A program made the translations under genes and the position numbers. Below the pieces are notes generated by a model. The model did no database searches. It was not told the DNA's origin and saw nothing but the letters and a program-made list of their open reading frames with translations. Positions 23,477 to 32,082 of a stretch of DNA of 64,000 bases are shown here, in pieces; within the stretch, counting starts at the first letter, position 1; each line of letters begins with the position of its first letter. Source of the stretch: Streptomyces spiralis (GTDB taxonomy: Bacteria > Actinomycetota > Actinomycetes > Streptomycetales > Streptomycetaceae); the NCBI RefSeq assembly GCF_014654675.1, contig NZ_BNBC01000028.1:1-64000 (forward strand), written 5' to 3'.

Positions 23477-25246
23477 TCACCCCGCCACGAAGGTGTGCGC
23501 GGCCTTGTCGTGCCAGCACTGGTGCCAGGGCCGGTCGAACAGGCACCACAGCACGCCCACGAGTCCGACGACGAGCAGCCCGGGCACGCTGTAGACGAGC
23601 CAGCGGCCGAGTGCCCGGCCGAAGGACGGAGGCTCGTGGGCCTCGATGTCCCGCACCTGGAGGCCGCACAGCTTCTTGCCCAGGGTGCGGCCCCACCTGG
23701 CGGTGGGCAGTGCCTCGTAGACGACGCCGAAGAGCAGCAGGACGGCGAGGACGATGCCCAGATACGTCGCCGTCGTGCCGTCCAGCAGCCAGACGGTGAC
23801 CGTGTGGCCGGAGAGCTTGGCCGCGTCGATCTTCTCGTCGATGTGGTCGGCCGCCCTGGTGCCCAGCGGTGCGGCGGCCCCTGCGGTGGCTCCGGCGAGG
23901 ACGACCGTGTCGACGAGGCGTGCGGCCAGCCGCCTGCCGAGGCCGGCGGGCCGGGCCTCCGCCTGCCGGCGCGCGGCCGCCTGGAAGGGGTCCTCGACCG
24001 GCGGCTTCCACGGCGCGACGGGCTGCCCCTCCCCTGCGCCCACGGCCGCACCTGCCCCCGCACCCGCTCCCGCTCCCGCTCCCGCTCCGGCGAGCTGGTG
24101 CACCTGCTGCGGCCAGGAGGACTGCCCGCCGCCGGGGCCACTGGTCAGTGGCGTGGGCACGGGACCGGCGGCCGGACCGGCCGAGGCGTTGGGAACGGGC
24201 TGCGGTGCGCCGCCCTGCTGGGGCAGTGCGGGGGCGGGGGCGTGCGCCGGGGAGGGGGACCCGGCCGGCGCGGCGCCGGACGCCTGAGCCGGGGCGGCTC
24301 CCGGGGTCTGAGCCCTGGCGGCAGCCTGGCCCTGCGGGCGGCCGTGCGGGGTGGCCTCCGGACCGCCCAGCAAGCCCTGAGCCGGACCTGCCGGACCCGC
24401 CGGACCCGCCGGGCCTGTCCGACCTTGAGCGGGGCCCTGGCCCTGCGCCTGTCCCTGCGCCGGTCCTTGCGCTGCCGACGCGCGCCCGGCTGCCGCCTTG
24501 CCGGCGGCGAAGCCGGGGCCGTCCGGCCCGCCGGGCGAGCCCTGAGGGGGTACCGGCGCCGGTCCCGGGCGTCCCGGGTCTCCCGTCGGATCGGACTGCC
24601 ACCCGGGGCGCACCGGGCGGAACATCATGGTGCCCTCGTCGGCCGGGGGGCCGCCGGGGGCAGGGAGGCCGGACCCGGGCGGGTTGCCCGGCGTCCCGGC
24701 TCCGCCGTCCGCCGCCGTCGGACGGCGGAACACGAACGTGTTGCCCGCCTCGGCCTGGCCGGGTCCTCGCCCCTGCCCCTGGCCCTGGCCCTGGCCTGCC
24801 TCCGCGGCCCGCTCGTCAGAGGGCCGGACGGTCGGCTCGGGCGTGTGGGCCACGCGGGGGTCGGCCGGCGCCGGGGTGCCCCAGGAGACGCGGCGGTCCT
24901 GGTCGCCGCCGAATCCGGACTGCTGCCCTCGGTCGGCGCCCCACGCCGAGGCCGGCTCGGCACGGACGCCCTGCGCCCCTGCCGGGCCCGGCGCGTCCGC
25001 GGGGTCCTCGTCGAAGAAGTGCGGGCCCGTCTCCTCGACCGCCGGAGTGGCGGCGCCCGCGGGTGCGGGCGCGGGGCTCACCCCGGGCGGCGGGCTGAGC
25101 GGCTCGCCGTCGGCCGGTGCCGGACGGCTGGTGCCCGGTACCCAGGCGGCACCGTTCCAGTACCGGACGTATCCGGGGATGGACGGGTCCGGGTAGTACC
25201 CCTCGCGGGGCCTGTCGTCACCTGGTGCCGGGGTTGGGGCGCTCAT
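23477..25246 (-). CDS. RDD-family membrane protein with DUF2510-like N-terminus and long disordered linker
   Basis: 589 residues. Residues 8-35 (PREGYYPDPSIPGYVRYWNGAAWVPGT) form a DUF2510-like module. About 380 residues of Pro/Ala/Gln/Gly-rich linker follow, with runs of GQ and AG repeats, and the RDD domain occupies the last 150 residues (RRLAARLVDTVVLAGATAG, WGRTLGKKLCGLQV, CLFDRPWHQCWHDKAAHTFV). The start at 25246 is the first ATG with family similarity. It is paralogous to the shorter RDD gene that follows. Confidence 0.85.
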   Translation of the reverse strand: MSAPTPAPGDDRPREGYYPDPSIPGYVRYWNGAAWVPGTSRPAPADGEPLSPPPGVSPAPAPAGAATPAVEETGPHFFDEDPADAPGPAGAQGVRAEPASAWGADRGQQSGFGGDQDRRVSWGTPAPADPRVAHTPEPTVRPSDERAAEAGQGQGQGQGRGPGQAEAGNTFVFRRPTAADGGAGTPGNPPGSGLPAPGGPPADEGTMMFRPVRPGWQSDPTGDPGRPGPAPVPPQGSPGGPDGPGFAAGKAAAGRASAAQGPAQGQAQGQGPAQGRTGPAGPAGPAGPAQGLLGGPEATPHGRPQGQAAARAQTPGAAPAQASGAAPAGSPSPAHAPAPALPQQGGAPQPVPNASAGPAAGPVPTPLTSGPGGGQSSWPQQVHQLAGAGAGAGAGAGAGAAVGAGEGQPVAPWKPPVEDPFQAAARRQAEARPAGLGRRLAARLVDTVVLAGATAGAAAPLGTRAADHIDEKIDAAKLSGHTVTVWLLDGTTATYLGIVLAVLLLFGVVYEALPTARWGRTLGKKLCGLQVRDIEAHEPPSFGRALGRWLVYSVPGLLVVGLVGVLWCLFDRPWHQCWHDKAAHTFVAG

Positions 25247-25435
25247 GTCCGTCGTCCCGTATCTGCTCGGGGGTGGTATCGGGGGCCTCCACATCTATCA
25301 GACCGGCGCACCCGCCACCGCCAGTCCCGCCGGACCGACTCCTTTCCGGGCAACCTCGTACATGTACTTCACAAGCCCGAAGCCCCGAACGGAAAAAAGT
25401 TCGGTCGATCCGCGTAATGCCCGGCGTCCACCCGC

Positions 25436-25493
25436 CTCTCCACTCGTGCGGGTCCGCTCCGGATCCGTATCCGTACCCGTGACGAGTGGAGAG
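25436..25493. promoter_or_regulatory. Inverted repeat upstream of the SsgA-like gene
   Basis: 12-bp perfect arms at 25436-25447 and 25482-25493 are separated by 34 nt and end 12 bp before the SsgA-like start. It could form a hairpin in the leader RNA or be a divided operator. Confidence 0.45.
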
Positions 25494-25505
25494 GACCGAC
25501 GGAGG

Positions 25506-25919
25506 ATGAAGCGCACCGTGGTGGAACGCGAGCTGGAGCTGAGGCTGGTGCTGTCGCCCGAGCGGGGGATCCCCGTTCCGGCCCGGCTCGGATACCGCAC
25601 CGACGACCCGTACGCCGTGCACCTCGACTTCCATGTCGACTCCGCGCACCCCGTGCACTGGACGTTCGCCCGCGAGCTGCTCGTGGAGGGGGTGTTCCGG
25701 CCGTGCGGCAACGGTGACGTACGGGTGTGGCCGTCGAAGTCGGACGGCCGCAGCGTCGTCCTGATGGCGCTGCGGTCACCGGGCGGCGAGGCCCTGCTGG
25801 AGGCGCCGGCCGCGCAGGTCTCGGCGTGGCTGGAGCGCACGCTGCGCGTGGTGCCGCCGGGCAGCGAGGGGGAGCAGCTCGGCCTGGACGACGGTCTGGC
25901 CGAACTGCTCGCCCGGTGA
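25506..25919 (+). CDS. ssgG: SsgA-like protein (sporulation/cell-division regulator)
   Basis: 137 residues. The SALP-family pattern is clear: PVPARLGYRTDDPYAVHLDFHVD, WTFARELLVEGVFRPCGNGDVRVWPS, and LMALRSPGGEALLEAPAAQV. SALPs occur only in morphologically complex actinomycetes and position septa or remodel the wall during sporulation. The symbol ssgG rests on gene order relative to S. coelicolor, not on sequence comparison. GGAGG directly abuts the ATG, so an in-frame GTG at 25518 may be the true start. Confidence 0.85.
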   Translation: MKRTVVERELELRLVLSPERGIPVPARLGYRTDDPYAVHLDFHVDSAHPVHWTFARELLVEGVFRPCGNGDVRVWPSKSDGRSVVLMALRSPGGEALLEAPAAQVSAWLERTLRVVPPGSEGEQLGLDDGLAELLAR

Positions 25920-25986
25920 GCGCGGGGGCCCGGGCGGCGCAGCGGACGCGACGGCGCGGGTGCGCGGGTACGCGGGTGCGCGCGGG

Positions 25987-27387
25987 TCAGAACAGCTTGC
26001 CGGGGTTGAGGATGCCCAGCGGATCGAAGACCTGTTTGATCCCCCGCTGCATCTCGACGCCCACCGGGCCGATCTCGCGCGCCAGCCACTCCTTCTTCAG
26101 TACGCCCACTCCGTGCTCGCCGGTGATCGTGCCGCCGAGCCGGAGGCCCAGGGCCATGATCTCGTCGAAGGACTCGCGGGCGCGCCGGGACTCGTCGGGG
26201 TCCTGGGCGTCGAAGCAGACGGTCGGGTGGGTGTTGCCGTCGCCGGCGTGTGCGCAGACCCCGATGGTGAGCTGGTACTTCTCGGCGATCTGCTCGATTC
26301 CGTCGAGCATCTCGCCGAGCCGGGAGCGCGGCACGCACACGTCGTCGATCATCGTGGTGCCCTTGACCGCCTCCAGCGCGGTCAGGGACAGCCGCCGGGC
26401 CTGGAGCAGCATCTCGGACTCGGCGGCGTCCTCGGCGGGGACGACCTGGGTGGCGCCGGCCGCCTCGCACAGCGCGCCGACGGCGGCGAGGTCGGCGGCC
26501 GGGTCGGAGGTGTCGAAGGCGGCGAGCAGCAGGGCCTCGGTGGTCTCCGGCAGGCCCATGTGCGCGAGGTCGTTGACGGCCTTCACCGTCGTACGGTCCA
26601 TGAGCTCCAGCAGCGACGGCACATGGCCGCCCGTCATGATCCGGCACACCGCGTCGCAGGCGGCGGCCGCGGAGGAGAACTCGGCGGCGAGCACCAGTTG
26701 CTGCGGCGGCTGCGGCTTGAGCGCCAGCACGGCCCGTACGACGATGCCGAGCGAGCCCTCGGAGCCGACGAAGAGCCGGGTGAGGTCGTATCCGGCGACG
26801 CCCTTGGCGGTGCGGCGGCCGGTGGACATCAGGCGCCCGTCGGCCAGCACCACGTCCAGGCCGAGGACGTACTCGGCGGTGACGCCGTACTTCACGCAGC
26901 ACAGGCCGCCGGAGCCGGTGCCGATGTTGCCGCCGATGGTGCACATCTCCCAGCTGGAGGGGTCCGGCGGGTAGTACAGGCCGTGCTCGTTCACCGCGCG
27001 GGAGAGCGCGGCGTTGACGACACCCGGCTCCACGACCGCGATCCGGTCGACCGGGTTGATCTCCAGGATGCGGTCCATCTTGGTCAGGGACATGATGATG
27101 CAGCCGTCGGAGGCGTTGGCCGCGCCGGACAGGCCGGAGCGGGCGCCCTGCGGGACGACCGGGACGCGCAGTTCGGTGGCGATCCGCATGACGTGCTGGA
27201 CCTGCTCCACCGTGCGCGGCAGGACGACGACGGCCGGGACGCCCGACGGGCAGAAGCTCGCCATGTCGTTGGCGTAGGAGGCCGTGACGTCGGCGTCGGT
27301 GAGGACCGCCTCGGCCGGCAGGCCCGAAAGGAGCCGGTCGGTGAGGTTGCCCTGGGCCTCGTCGGGTGCGGCTTGGATACGGCTCAT
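25987..27387 (-). CDS. FAD-linked oxidase (glycolate/D-lactate dehydrogenase GlcD family)
   Basis: 466 residues, vanillyl-alcohol-oxidase-type flavoenzyme. The FAD domain has VVVLPRTVEQVQHVMRIA, PVVPQGARSGLSGAANAS and CTIGGNIGTGSGGLCCVKYG; the C-terminal part carries VCAHAGDGNTHP, the substrate/metal site of this family, and GEHGVGVLKKEWL. It oxidises a 2-hydroxy acid, with glycolate or D-lactate the usual substrates. The ATG at 27387 is used; a GTG two codons upstream is possible. Confidence 0.92.
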   Translation of the reverse strand: MSRIQAAPDEAQGNLTDRLLSGLPAEAVLTDADVTASYANDMASFCPSGVPAVVVLPRTVEQVQHVMRIATELRVPVVPQGARSGLSGAANASDGCIIMSLTKMDRILEINPVDRIAVVEPGVVNAALSRAVNEHGLYYPPDPSSWEMCTIGGNIGTGSGGLCCVKYGVTAEYVLGLDVVLADGRLMSTGRRTAKGVAGYDLTRLFVGSEGSLGIVVRAVLALKPQPPQQLVLAAEFSSAAAACDAVCRIMTGGHVPSLLELMDRTTVKAVNDLAHMGLPETTEALLLAAFDTSDPAADLAAVGALCEAAGATQVVPAEDAAESEMLLQARRLSLTALEAVKGTTMIDDVCVPRSRLGEMLDGIEQIAEKYQLTIGVCAHAGDGNTHPTVCFDAQDPDESRRARESFDEIMALGLRLGGTITGEHGVGVLKKEWLAREIGPVGVEMQRGIKQVFDPLGILNPGKLF

Positions 27388-27459
27388 GATCACAGCGTCG
27401 CACCATGGGCCATCCCTGTGAACCCCGTCGGCCCTCTCCCTCCGGTCCGCCGGCCGAGT

Positions 27460-28041
27460 TCAGAGCGCGGCGGTCCCGATGAGGGCGTTGCGGGTGACCA
27501 GCGCGGCCAGCTGTTCCTCGCTCAGCCCTTCGGTGTCCGCGGGCCGTCTCGGCAGCACCATGTAGCGCGTCTCCGCGCTGGAGTCCCATACGGTGATCCG
27601 GGTGTCGGCGGGCAGGTGCAGGCCGAACTCGGCGAGGACGGCGCGCGGGTCCCTGACCACCCGGGAGCGGTAGGCCTCGGACTTGTACCAGCTGGGGGAC
27701 GGGCCGAGCAGGAACAGCGGGTAGCAGGAGCAGAGCGTGCAGACGATGACGTTGTGGGCGTTCTCGGTGTTCTCCACCACCCTCAGCCGCTCGTAGCCGC
27801 CCTTCATGTAGCCGAGTTCGCGGACCGCGGCCGTTCCGTCGGAGAGCAGCCGAGCCTTGTAGGCCGGGTCGGTCCAGGCGCGGGCCACCACGCGGGCGCC
27901 GTTCGCCGGGGTCGCGCCGGTGACGAAGGCGTCGATGATCTCGTCCAGCCGCGCGCCGGTGAGCACCCCCTTCTCCTCGAGCAGGGTCTCCAGCCGCCGC
28001 ACCCGGCGGGCGATCGCCGCGTCGGAGTGGTCACCGCTCAT
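27460..28041 (-). CDS. Nitrile hydratase alpha subunit, cobalt type
   Basis: 193 residues. The metal-binding motif VCTLCSCYP (Cys101, Cys104, Ser105, Cys106) with Thr after the first Cys is the cobalt-type signature; the second and third Cys are normally oxidised. It hydrates nitriles to amides, or a related substrate such as thiocyanate. The start overlaps the end of the preceding beta-C gene by 11 bp, indicating coupled translation. No activator gene is seen nearby. Confidence 0.92.
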   Translation of the reverse strand: MSGDHSDAAIARRVRRLETLLEEKGVLTGARLDEIIDAFVTGATPANGARVVARAWTDPAYKARLLSDGTAAVRELGYMKGGYERLRVVENTENAHNVIVCTLCSCYPLFLLGPSPSWYKSEAYRSRVVRDPRAVLAEFGLHLPADTRITVWDSSAETRYMVLPRRPADTEGLSEEQLAALVTRNALIGTAAL

Positions 28042-28315
28042 CGGGCACCTCCTCCAGATAGCTCTCCCACAGGTCCAGTACGACGTGGTGATCGCCCTCG
28101 CCCCACAGGTCCCGGGCGGCGAAGCGCACGGCGTAGACCTGTTCGACGGGCGCGTCCGCGCGGCCCTGTGCACTGAGGTCGGCCAGGGGTGCCCGCTCCT
28201 CCGGCTCGACGACGACACCCGGCTTGCCGCGGGCGTAACGCGGCAGGCGGGTGTGGTGCGGCGGGTCGTACGGGAAGGTGCGGACCCGGGTGCCGGCGGC
28301 GAAGCGGTCAGGCAT
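28031..28315 (-). CDS. Nitrile hydratase beta subunit, C-terminal half as a separate protein
   Basis: 94 residues with the SH3-like C-terminal domain of the beta subunit: FAAGTRVRTF, HTRLPRYARGKPGVVV with its conserved Arg residues, and VYAVRFAARDLWGEG. In most nitrile hydratases this is fused to the N-terminal half. Here its ATG (28315) overlaps the stop of the N-terminal-half gene by 8 bp, and its own stop overlaps the alpha start. The split matches the three-subunit enzymes toyocamycin nitrile hydratase and thiocyanate hydrolase. Confidence 0.88.
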   Translation of the reverse strand: MPDRFAAGTRVRTFPYDPPHHTRLPRYARGKPGVVVEPEERAPLADLSAQGRADAPVEQVYAVRFAARDLWGEGDHHVVLDLWESYLEEVPDER

Positions 28316-28631
28316 CCGCGGCCTCCGTCTCGCCGCGGCCGCCGGGTTCCCGCTCGTCGAGTTCACCCGGTGCGAGGACGCCCTTGCGCTCCAGCAGGGA
28401 GCAGATGGCCGTGAACCACCGCTCGTAGTAGGAGGTGGTCAGGTACCGGGCGGGCGGGATCGACTCGATGGCGTCCCGGAACTCGTTGAGCTGGAAGAGC
28501 CCCTCCGCGCGCAGGGCGAGCAGGAGGCCGGCGACCCTCGCCTCCCAGTCCGCGTGGAAGGGCTCGGGGTCGTCGGTGGTGTCGATGGCGCCGAAGCCGA
28601 CCGTGCCGCCCACGTCGTTGATCCTGGCCAT
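28308..28631 (-). CDS. Nitrile hydratase beta subunit, N-terminal half as a separate protein
   Basis: 107 residues. The N-terminal beta pattern INDVGGTVGFGAI, FHADWEARVAGLLLAL and the conserved SYYERWFTAICSLLERKGVL are present, and the protein ends in an acidic tail where a full-length beta subunit would continue. It is the first gene of the set (beta-N, beta-C, alpha), and all junctions overlap. It lies just downstream of hpd on the same strand. Confidence 0.88.
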   Translation of the reverse strand: MARINDVGGTVGFGAIDTTDDPEPFHADWEARVAGLLLALRAEGLFQLNEFRDAIESIPPARYLTTSYYERWFTAICSLLERKGVLAPGELDEREPGGRGETEAADA

Positions 28632-28665
28632 GACGTGAGCCTACGTCCGCCTCGGCGCCCTCGCC

Positions 28666-29814
28666 TCACAGATTGCCGCGGCGCTCCTGCTCGCGCTCGA
28701 TCGCCTCGAACAGGGCCTTGAAGTTGCCCTTGCCGAAGCCCATCGAGCCGTGCCGCTCGATGAGTTCGAAGAAGACGGTCGGGCGGTCCTGGACCGGCTT
28801 GGTGAAGATCTGCAGCAGGTAGCCGTCCTCGTCGCGGTCGGCGAGGATCTTCAGCTCGCGCAGGGTGTCGATGGGCACGCGGGTGTCGCCGACCCACTCG
28901 CCGAGGGTGTCGTAGTAGGAGTCGGGGGTGTTGAGGAACTCGACGCCGGCCGCGCGCATCGTCCGTACCGTCTGCACGATGTCGTTGGTGTTCAGCGCGA
29001 TGTGCTGGACGCCGGCGCCGCCGTAGAACTCCAGGTACTCGTCGATCTGGGACTTCTTCTTGGCGATCGCGGGCTCGTTGATCGGGAACTTGACCTTGAG
29101 GGTGCCGTCGGCCACGACCTTCGACATCAGCGCGCTGTACTCGGTGGCGATGTCGTCGCCCACGAACTCCTTCATGTTCGTGAAGCCCATGACCTTGTTG
29201 TAGAACTCGACCCACTCGTTCATCCGGCCGAGTTCGACGTTGCCGACGCAGTGGTCGATCGCCTGGAAGGTGCGCTGGGCGGGCGGCTCGACGAGGGGCT
29301 TCGCGGCCACGTAACCGGGGAGGTACGGGCCGTCGTAGCCCGTCCGCTCGACGAGGGTGTGACGGGTCTCGCCGTAGGTGGCGATCGCGGCGAGGACGAC
29401 GGTGCCGTGCTCGTCCTTGACCTCGTAGGGCTCGGCGACCGGGCGGGCGCCGTGCCCGATCGCGTACTCGTACGCGGCACGCGCGTCCGGGACCTCGATG
29501 GCGAGGTCGATGACGCCGTCGCCGTGCTCGGCCACGTGCTGGGCGAGGAAGCGGCCCCAGTCGGTGGCGGGCTTGATCACCGAGGTGAACACGAAGCGGG
29601 CGGAGCCGCTCTCCAGGACGTAAGCAGCGGTCTCGCGGCTGCCGTTCTCCGGTCCGGAGTAGGCGACCAGCTTCATGCCGAAGGCGGTGGAGTAGTAGTG
29701 CGCCGCCTGCTTGGCGTTGCCCACGGCGAAGACGACCGCGTCCATTCCCTTGACCGGGAAGGGGTCGGCCTGCCGCGCGGTCGCGTCGGGAGTGTGCTGT
29801 GTGGTCTGCGTCAT
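28666..29814 (-). CDS. hpd: 4-hydroxyphenylpyruvate dioxygenase
   Basis: 382 residues. It converts 4-hydroxyphenylpyruvate to homogentisate in tyrosine breakdown and ochronotic pigment formation. Two vicinal-oxygen-chelate domains are present; the Fe(II) ligands are His188 (IDHCVG), His271 (QHIALNT) and Glu350 (FFELIER). The C-terminal GFGKGNFKALFEAIEREQ is typical. An Lrp-family regulator is divergent, 135 bp away. Confidence 0.97.
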   Translation of the reverse strand: MTQTTQHTPDATARQADPFPVKGMDAVVFAVGNAKQAAHYYSTAFGMKLVAYSGPENGSRETAAYVLESGSARFVFTSVIKPATDWGRFLAQHVAEHGDGVIDLAIEVPDARAAYEYAIGHGARPVAEPYEVKDEHGTVVLAAIATYGETRHTLVERTGYDGPYLPGYVAAKPLVEPPAQRTFQAIDHCVGNVELGRMNEWVEFYNKVMGFTNMKEFVGDDIATEYSALMSKVVADGTLKVKFPINEPAIAKKKSQIDEYLEFYGGAGVQHIALNTNDIVQTVRTMRAAGVEFLNTPDSYYDTLGEWVGDTRVPIDTLRELKILADRDEDGYLLQIFTKPVQDRPTVFFELIERHGSMGFGKGNFKALFEAIEREQERRGNL

Positions 29815-29949
29815 AGCGGAAGCGTCACCTGGTCTCGCAAGGTGCGCAATAGTTCGCGTATTCACTGGGCAATATGCTCGGTGAACGACCGGTGTCGGCG
29901 GGCTTTCTGTACAGGATGACCACCGTGAGGCGACCCTGGAGGCGGGGCT

Positions 29950-30432
29950 GTGGCGATCGATCGTCTGGACGGCCGCATCATCGCGCTGCTGGCGCGCGAG
30001 CCGCGCATCGGCGTCCTGGAGATGTCCCGGCGCCTGGGGGTCGCCCGGGGGACGGTGCAGGCGCGTATGGACCGCCTCCAGTCCCACGGCGTCATACGTG
30101 GCTTCGGCCCGGAGGTGGATCCGGCGGCGCTCGGCTATCCGGTGACGGCGTTCGCGACGCTGCAGATCCGCCAGGGGCAGGGCGCGGACGTACGGGCCCA
30201 CCTGGCGACGGTGCCCGAGGTCCTGGAACTGCACACCACCACCGGCACCGGCGACATGCTGTGCCGGCTGGTGGCCCGCTCCAACGCCGACCTCCAGCGC
30301 GTGATCGACCGCGTGGTCGCCATCGAGGGCATCGTCCGCGCCTCCACGGCCATCGTGATGGAGAACCCCGTGCCGCTGCGGATCATCCCTCTGGTGGAGC
30401 AGGCGGCGGAGGACCGGGAGAGGAACGGGTAG
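29950..30432 (+). CDS. Lrp/AsnC-family regulator, likely of hpd
   Basis: 160 residues. The N-terminal winged helix (DRLDGRIIALLAREPRIGVLEMSRRLGVARGTVQARM) is followed by an AsnC ligand-binding domain with ELHTTTGTGDMLCRLVARS. It starts with GTG and is divergent from hpd, so it probably controls that gene in response to tyrosine or a breakdown product. AT-richer sequence with repeated GCAATA/TATTC half-sites in the gap may be its operator. Confidence 0.9.
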   Translation: MAIDRLDGRIIALLAREPRIGVLEMSRRLGVARGTVQARMDRLQSHGVIRGFGPEVDPAALGYPVTAFATLQIRQGQGADVRAHLATVPEVLELHTTTGTGDMLCRLVARSNADLQRVIDRVVAIEGIVRASTAIVMENPVPLRIIPLVEQAAEDRERNG

Positions 30433-30489
30433 AGGGCGTCGCGGGGCCGTTGCGGGGTGGTCTCCGGCTCGTTCTGTCAGCTCGCTCGT

Positions 30490-31284
30490 TTAACAGCTCG
30501 GGACCGAGCCCTTGCCCGTGCGCAGGGCGGTCAGGGCGCCGACCGCGCCCTTGAGGGTGGTCACCGGGATCAGGCGCAGGCCCTTCGGCAGCTCCGCGCG
30601 GGCGTCGGTGCACTCGGCCTTCGGGACCAGGAAGACCGTGGCGCCGTCCCGGCGCGCGGCCTGGGTCTTGAGGGACACGCCGCCGACCGCGCCCACCGTG
30701 CCGTCCGGGCTGATCGTGCCCGTGCCGGCGATCGTGCGGCCGCCCGAGAGGTCGCCGCCGGTGGCGTCTCCGTGGATCTTGTCGATGATGCCGAGGGAGA
30801 ACAGCAGACCCGCGCTGGGGCCGCCGATGTCGGCCAGTTTCAGCGAGACCTTGATGTTCTTGTCGCCGCTGAGGCCCAGGTACTTCAGTGCGGCCTGGGT
30901 CGCCGCGTCCTGGGACTGCTTCATCTGCTCGGCGTTGTGCCGCTCGATCTGCTGGACGGTGTCACCGCTCGGGTAGACCGCGTCGCGCGGCATGACCGCC
31001 CGGCCGGTGTCGAACCAGCCGTCGATCACGTCGCCGAGCGTGACGCGGGCGTCCGGGCCGGTCGCCTCGATGGTCGTCATCCGCAGCTGCCCGCTCGTGC
31101 TCCGCACCGGTGTACCGGAGATCGTGATCACCTGGCTGCCCTTGAACGTGCCGAGCACATTGGCCGTCGAGCCGGGCTGTGCCACCGAGAACGGCAGCGG
31201 CGCCGCCACGGCCGTGGCGATCAGGGCCACGACGGGCAGCGCACAGAGGGCGAGGGCCTTGGGGCGCGAGAGGCGAGAGAGCAC
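30490..31284 (-). CDS. Membrane-anchored PDZ/Lon-domain serine protease
   Basis: 264 residues. An N-terminal transmembrane helix (10-30) is followed by a region with the start of a PDZ-like protein and a C-terminal S16 (Lon-type) proteolytic domain: nucleophile Ser157 in GGPSAGLLFSLG and general base Lys206 in GGVSLKTQAA. This matches the short actinobacterial and Firmicute YlbL-like proteases that lack an ATPase. It is probably extracytoplasmic, processing membrane or secreted proteins. Confidence 0.88.
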   Translation of the reverse strand: MLSRLSRPKALALCALPVVALIATAVAAPLPFSVAQPGSTANVLGTFKGSQVITISGTPVRSTSGQLRMTTIEATGPDARVTLGDVIDGWFDTGRAVMPRDAVYPSGDTVQQIERHNAEQMKQSQDAATQAALKYLGLSGDKNIKVSLKLADIGGPSAGLLFSLGIIDKIHGDATGGDLSGGRTIAGTGTISPDGTVGAVGGVSLKTQAARRDGATVFLVPKAECTDARAELPKGLRLIPVTTLKGAVGALTALRTGKGSVPSC

Positions 31285-31351
31285 GGGATCAATCTAACGC
31301 GACGACGACATCCGGCCGGGCGGCGGTCACCCTCCGCCCGGGCCCCTGCGG

Positions 31352-31461
31352 CTCGGCGCAACGCCTCCGCGACCTCGGCGCGACGCCCCCGCCGCCTCAG
31401 CGCAATGCCCCCGCGACCTCATCGCGACGCCCCCGCCGCCTCAGCGCAACGCCTCCGCGAC
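31352..31461. repeat. Five tandem 22-nt repeats overlapping the end of the IclR gene
   Basis: Units at 31352-31373, 31374-31395, 31396-31417, 31418-31439 and 31440-31461 each begin CTC and share GCG-A-CGCC-CCGC. Odd units and even units are more like each other, giving an A-B-A-B-A pattern. The last unit contains the IclR stop codon and its final VAEALR codons, so the array looks like repeated duplication of the gene's 3' end. Confidence 0.85.
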
Positions 31462-32082
31462 CTCGCGGGCCGCGTCCACGACCCTCGGGCCCACCCTCTC
31501 GGGCACGGAGTCGGCCAGCATGACCACGCCGACGCTGCCCTCGAGGCCGGTCACGCCGAGCAGGGGGGCCGCCGCGCCGCAGGCGCCCGCCTCCAGTTCG
31601 CCGTGGGTGAGGGTGTAGCCGGGGTCGGCCATCGGCTGGCGGCGGGCCTCGAGTATCGCCTTGCCCGCGGCACCCCGGTCCAGGGAGTGCCGGAACCCGG
31701 CCCGGTAGGCCACGTGGTAGTCCGTCCACGAGGGCTCGACGACGGCGACCGCCAGCGCCTCCGACCCGTCCACCAGCGTCAGGTGCGCCGTCGCCCCTAT
31801 GTCCTCGGCCAGCGACCGCAGCGCCGGCAGCGCCGCCTCGCGCACCAGCGGGTGCACCTGCCGGCCCAGACGCAGCACCCCGAGCCCGACCCGGGCCCGT
31901 CCGCCCAGGTCACGGCGGACGAGCGCGTGCTGTTCCAGAGTGGCGAGGAGCCGGTAGACGACGGTGCGGTTCACACCCAGTTTCTGGGACAGTTCGGTGA
32001 CGGTCAGTCCGTGGTCCGTGTCGGCCAGCAGTTTGAGGACCTTCAGTCCCCGGTCGAGCGTCTGAGAGGTCTCCGCGGTCAC
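31441..32082 (-). CDS. IclR-family transcriptional regulator
   Basis: 213 residues. The winged helix (SQTLDRGLKVLKLLADTDHGLTVTELSQKLGVNRTVVYRLLATL) is followed by the IclR ligand domain with HLTLVDGSEALAVAVVEP and SLDRGAAGKAILEA. The GTG at 32082 is chosen because AAGGAG lies 8 bp upstream; the GTG at 32091 is too close to it. The regulated genes are not evident. The 3' end is part of a 22-nt tandem repeat. Confidence 0.9.
   Translation of the reverse strand: MTAETSQTLDRGLKVLKLLADTDHGLTVTELSQKLGVNRTVVYRLLATLEQHALVRRDLGGRARVGLGVLRLGRQVHPLVREAALPALRSLAEDIGATAHLTLVDGSEALAVAVVEPSWTDYHVAYRAGFRHSLDRGAAGKAILEARRQPMADPGYTLTHGELEAGACGAAAPLLGVTGLEGSVGVVMLADSVPERVGPRVVDAAREVAEALR

Noticed and set aside
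31352..31461. Possible CRISPR array
   Set aside because: The 22-nt units abut without spacers and derive from the IclR gene end, and no cas gene is present.
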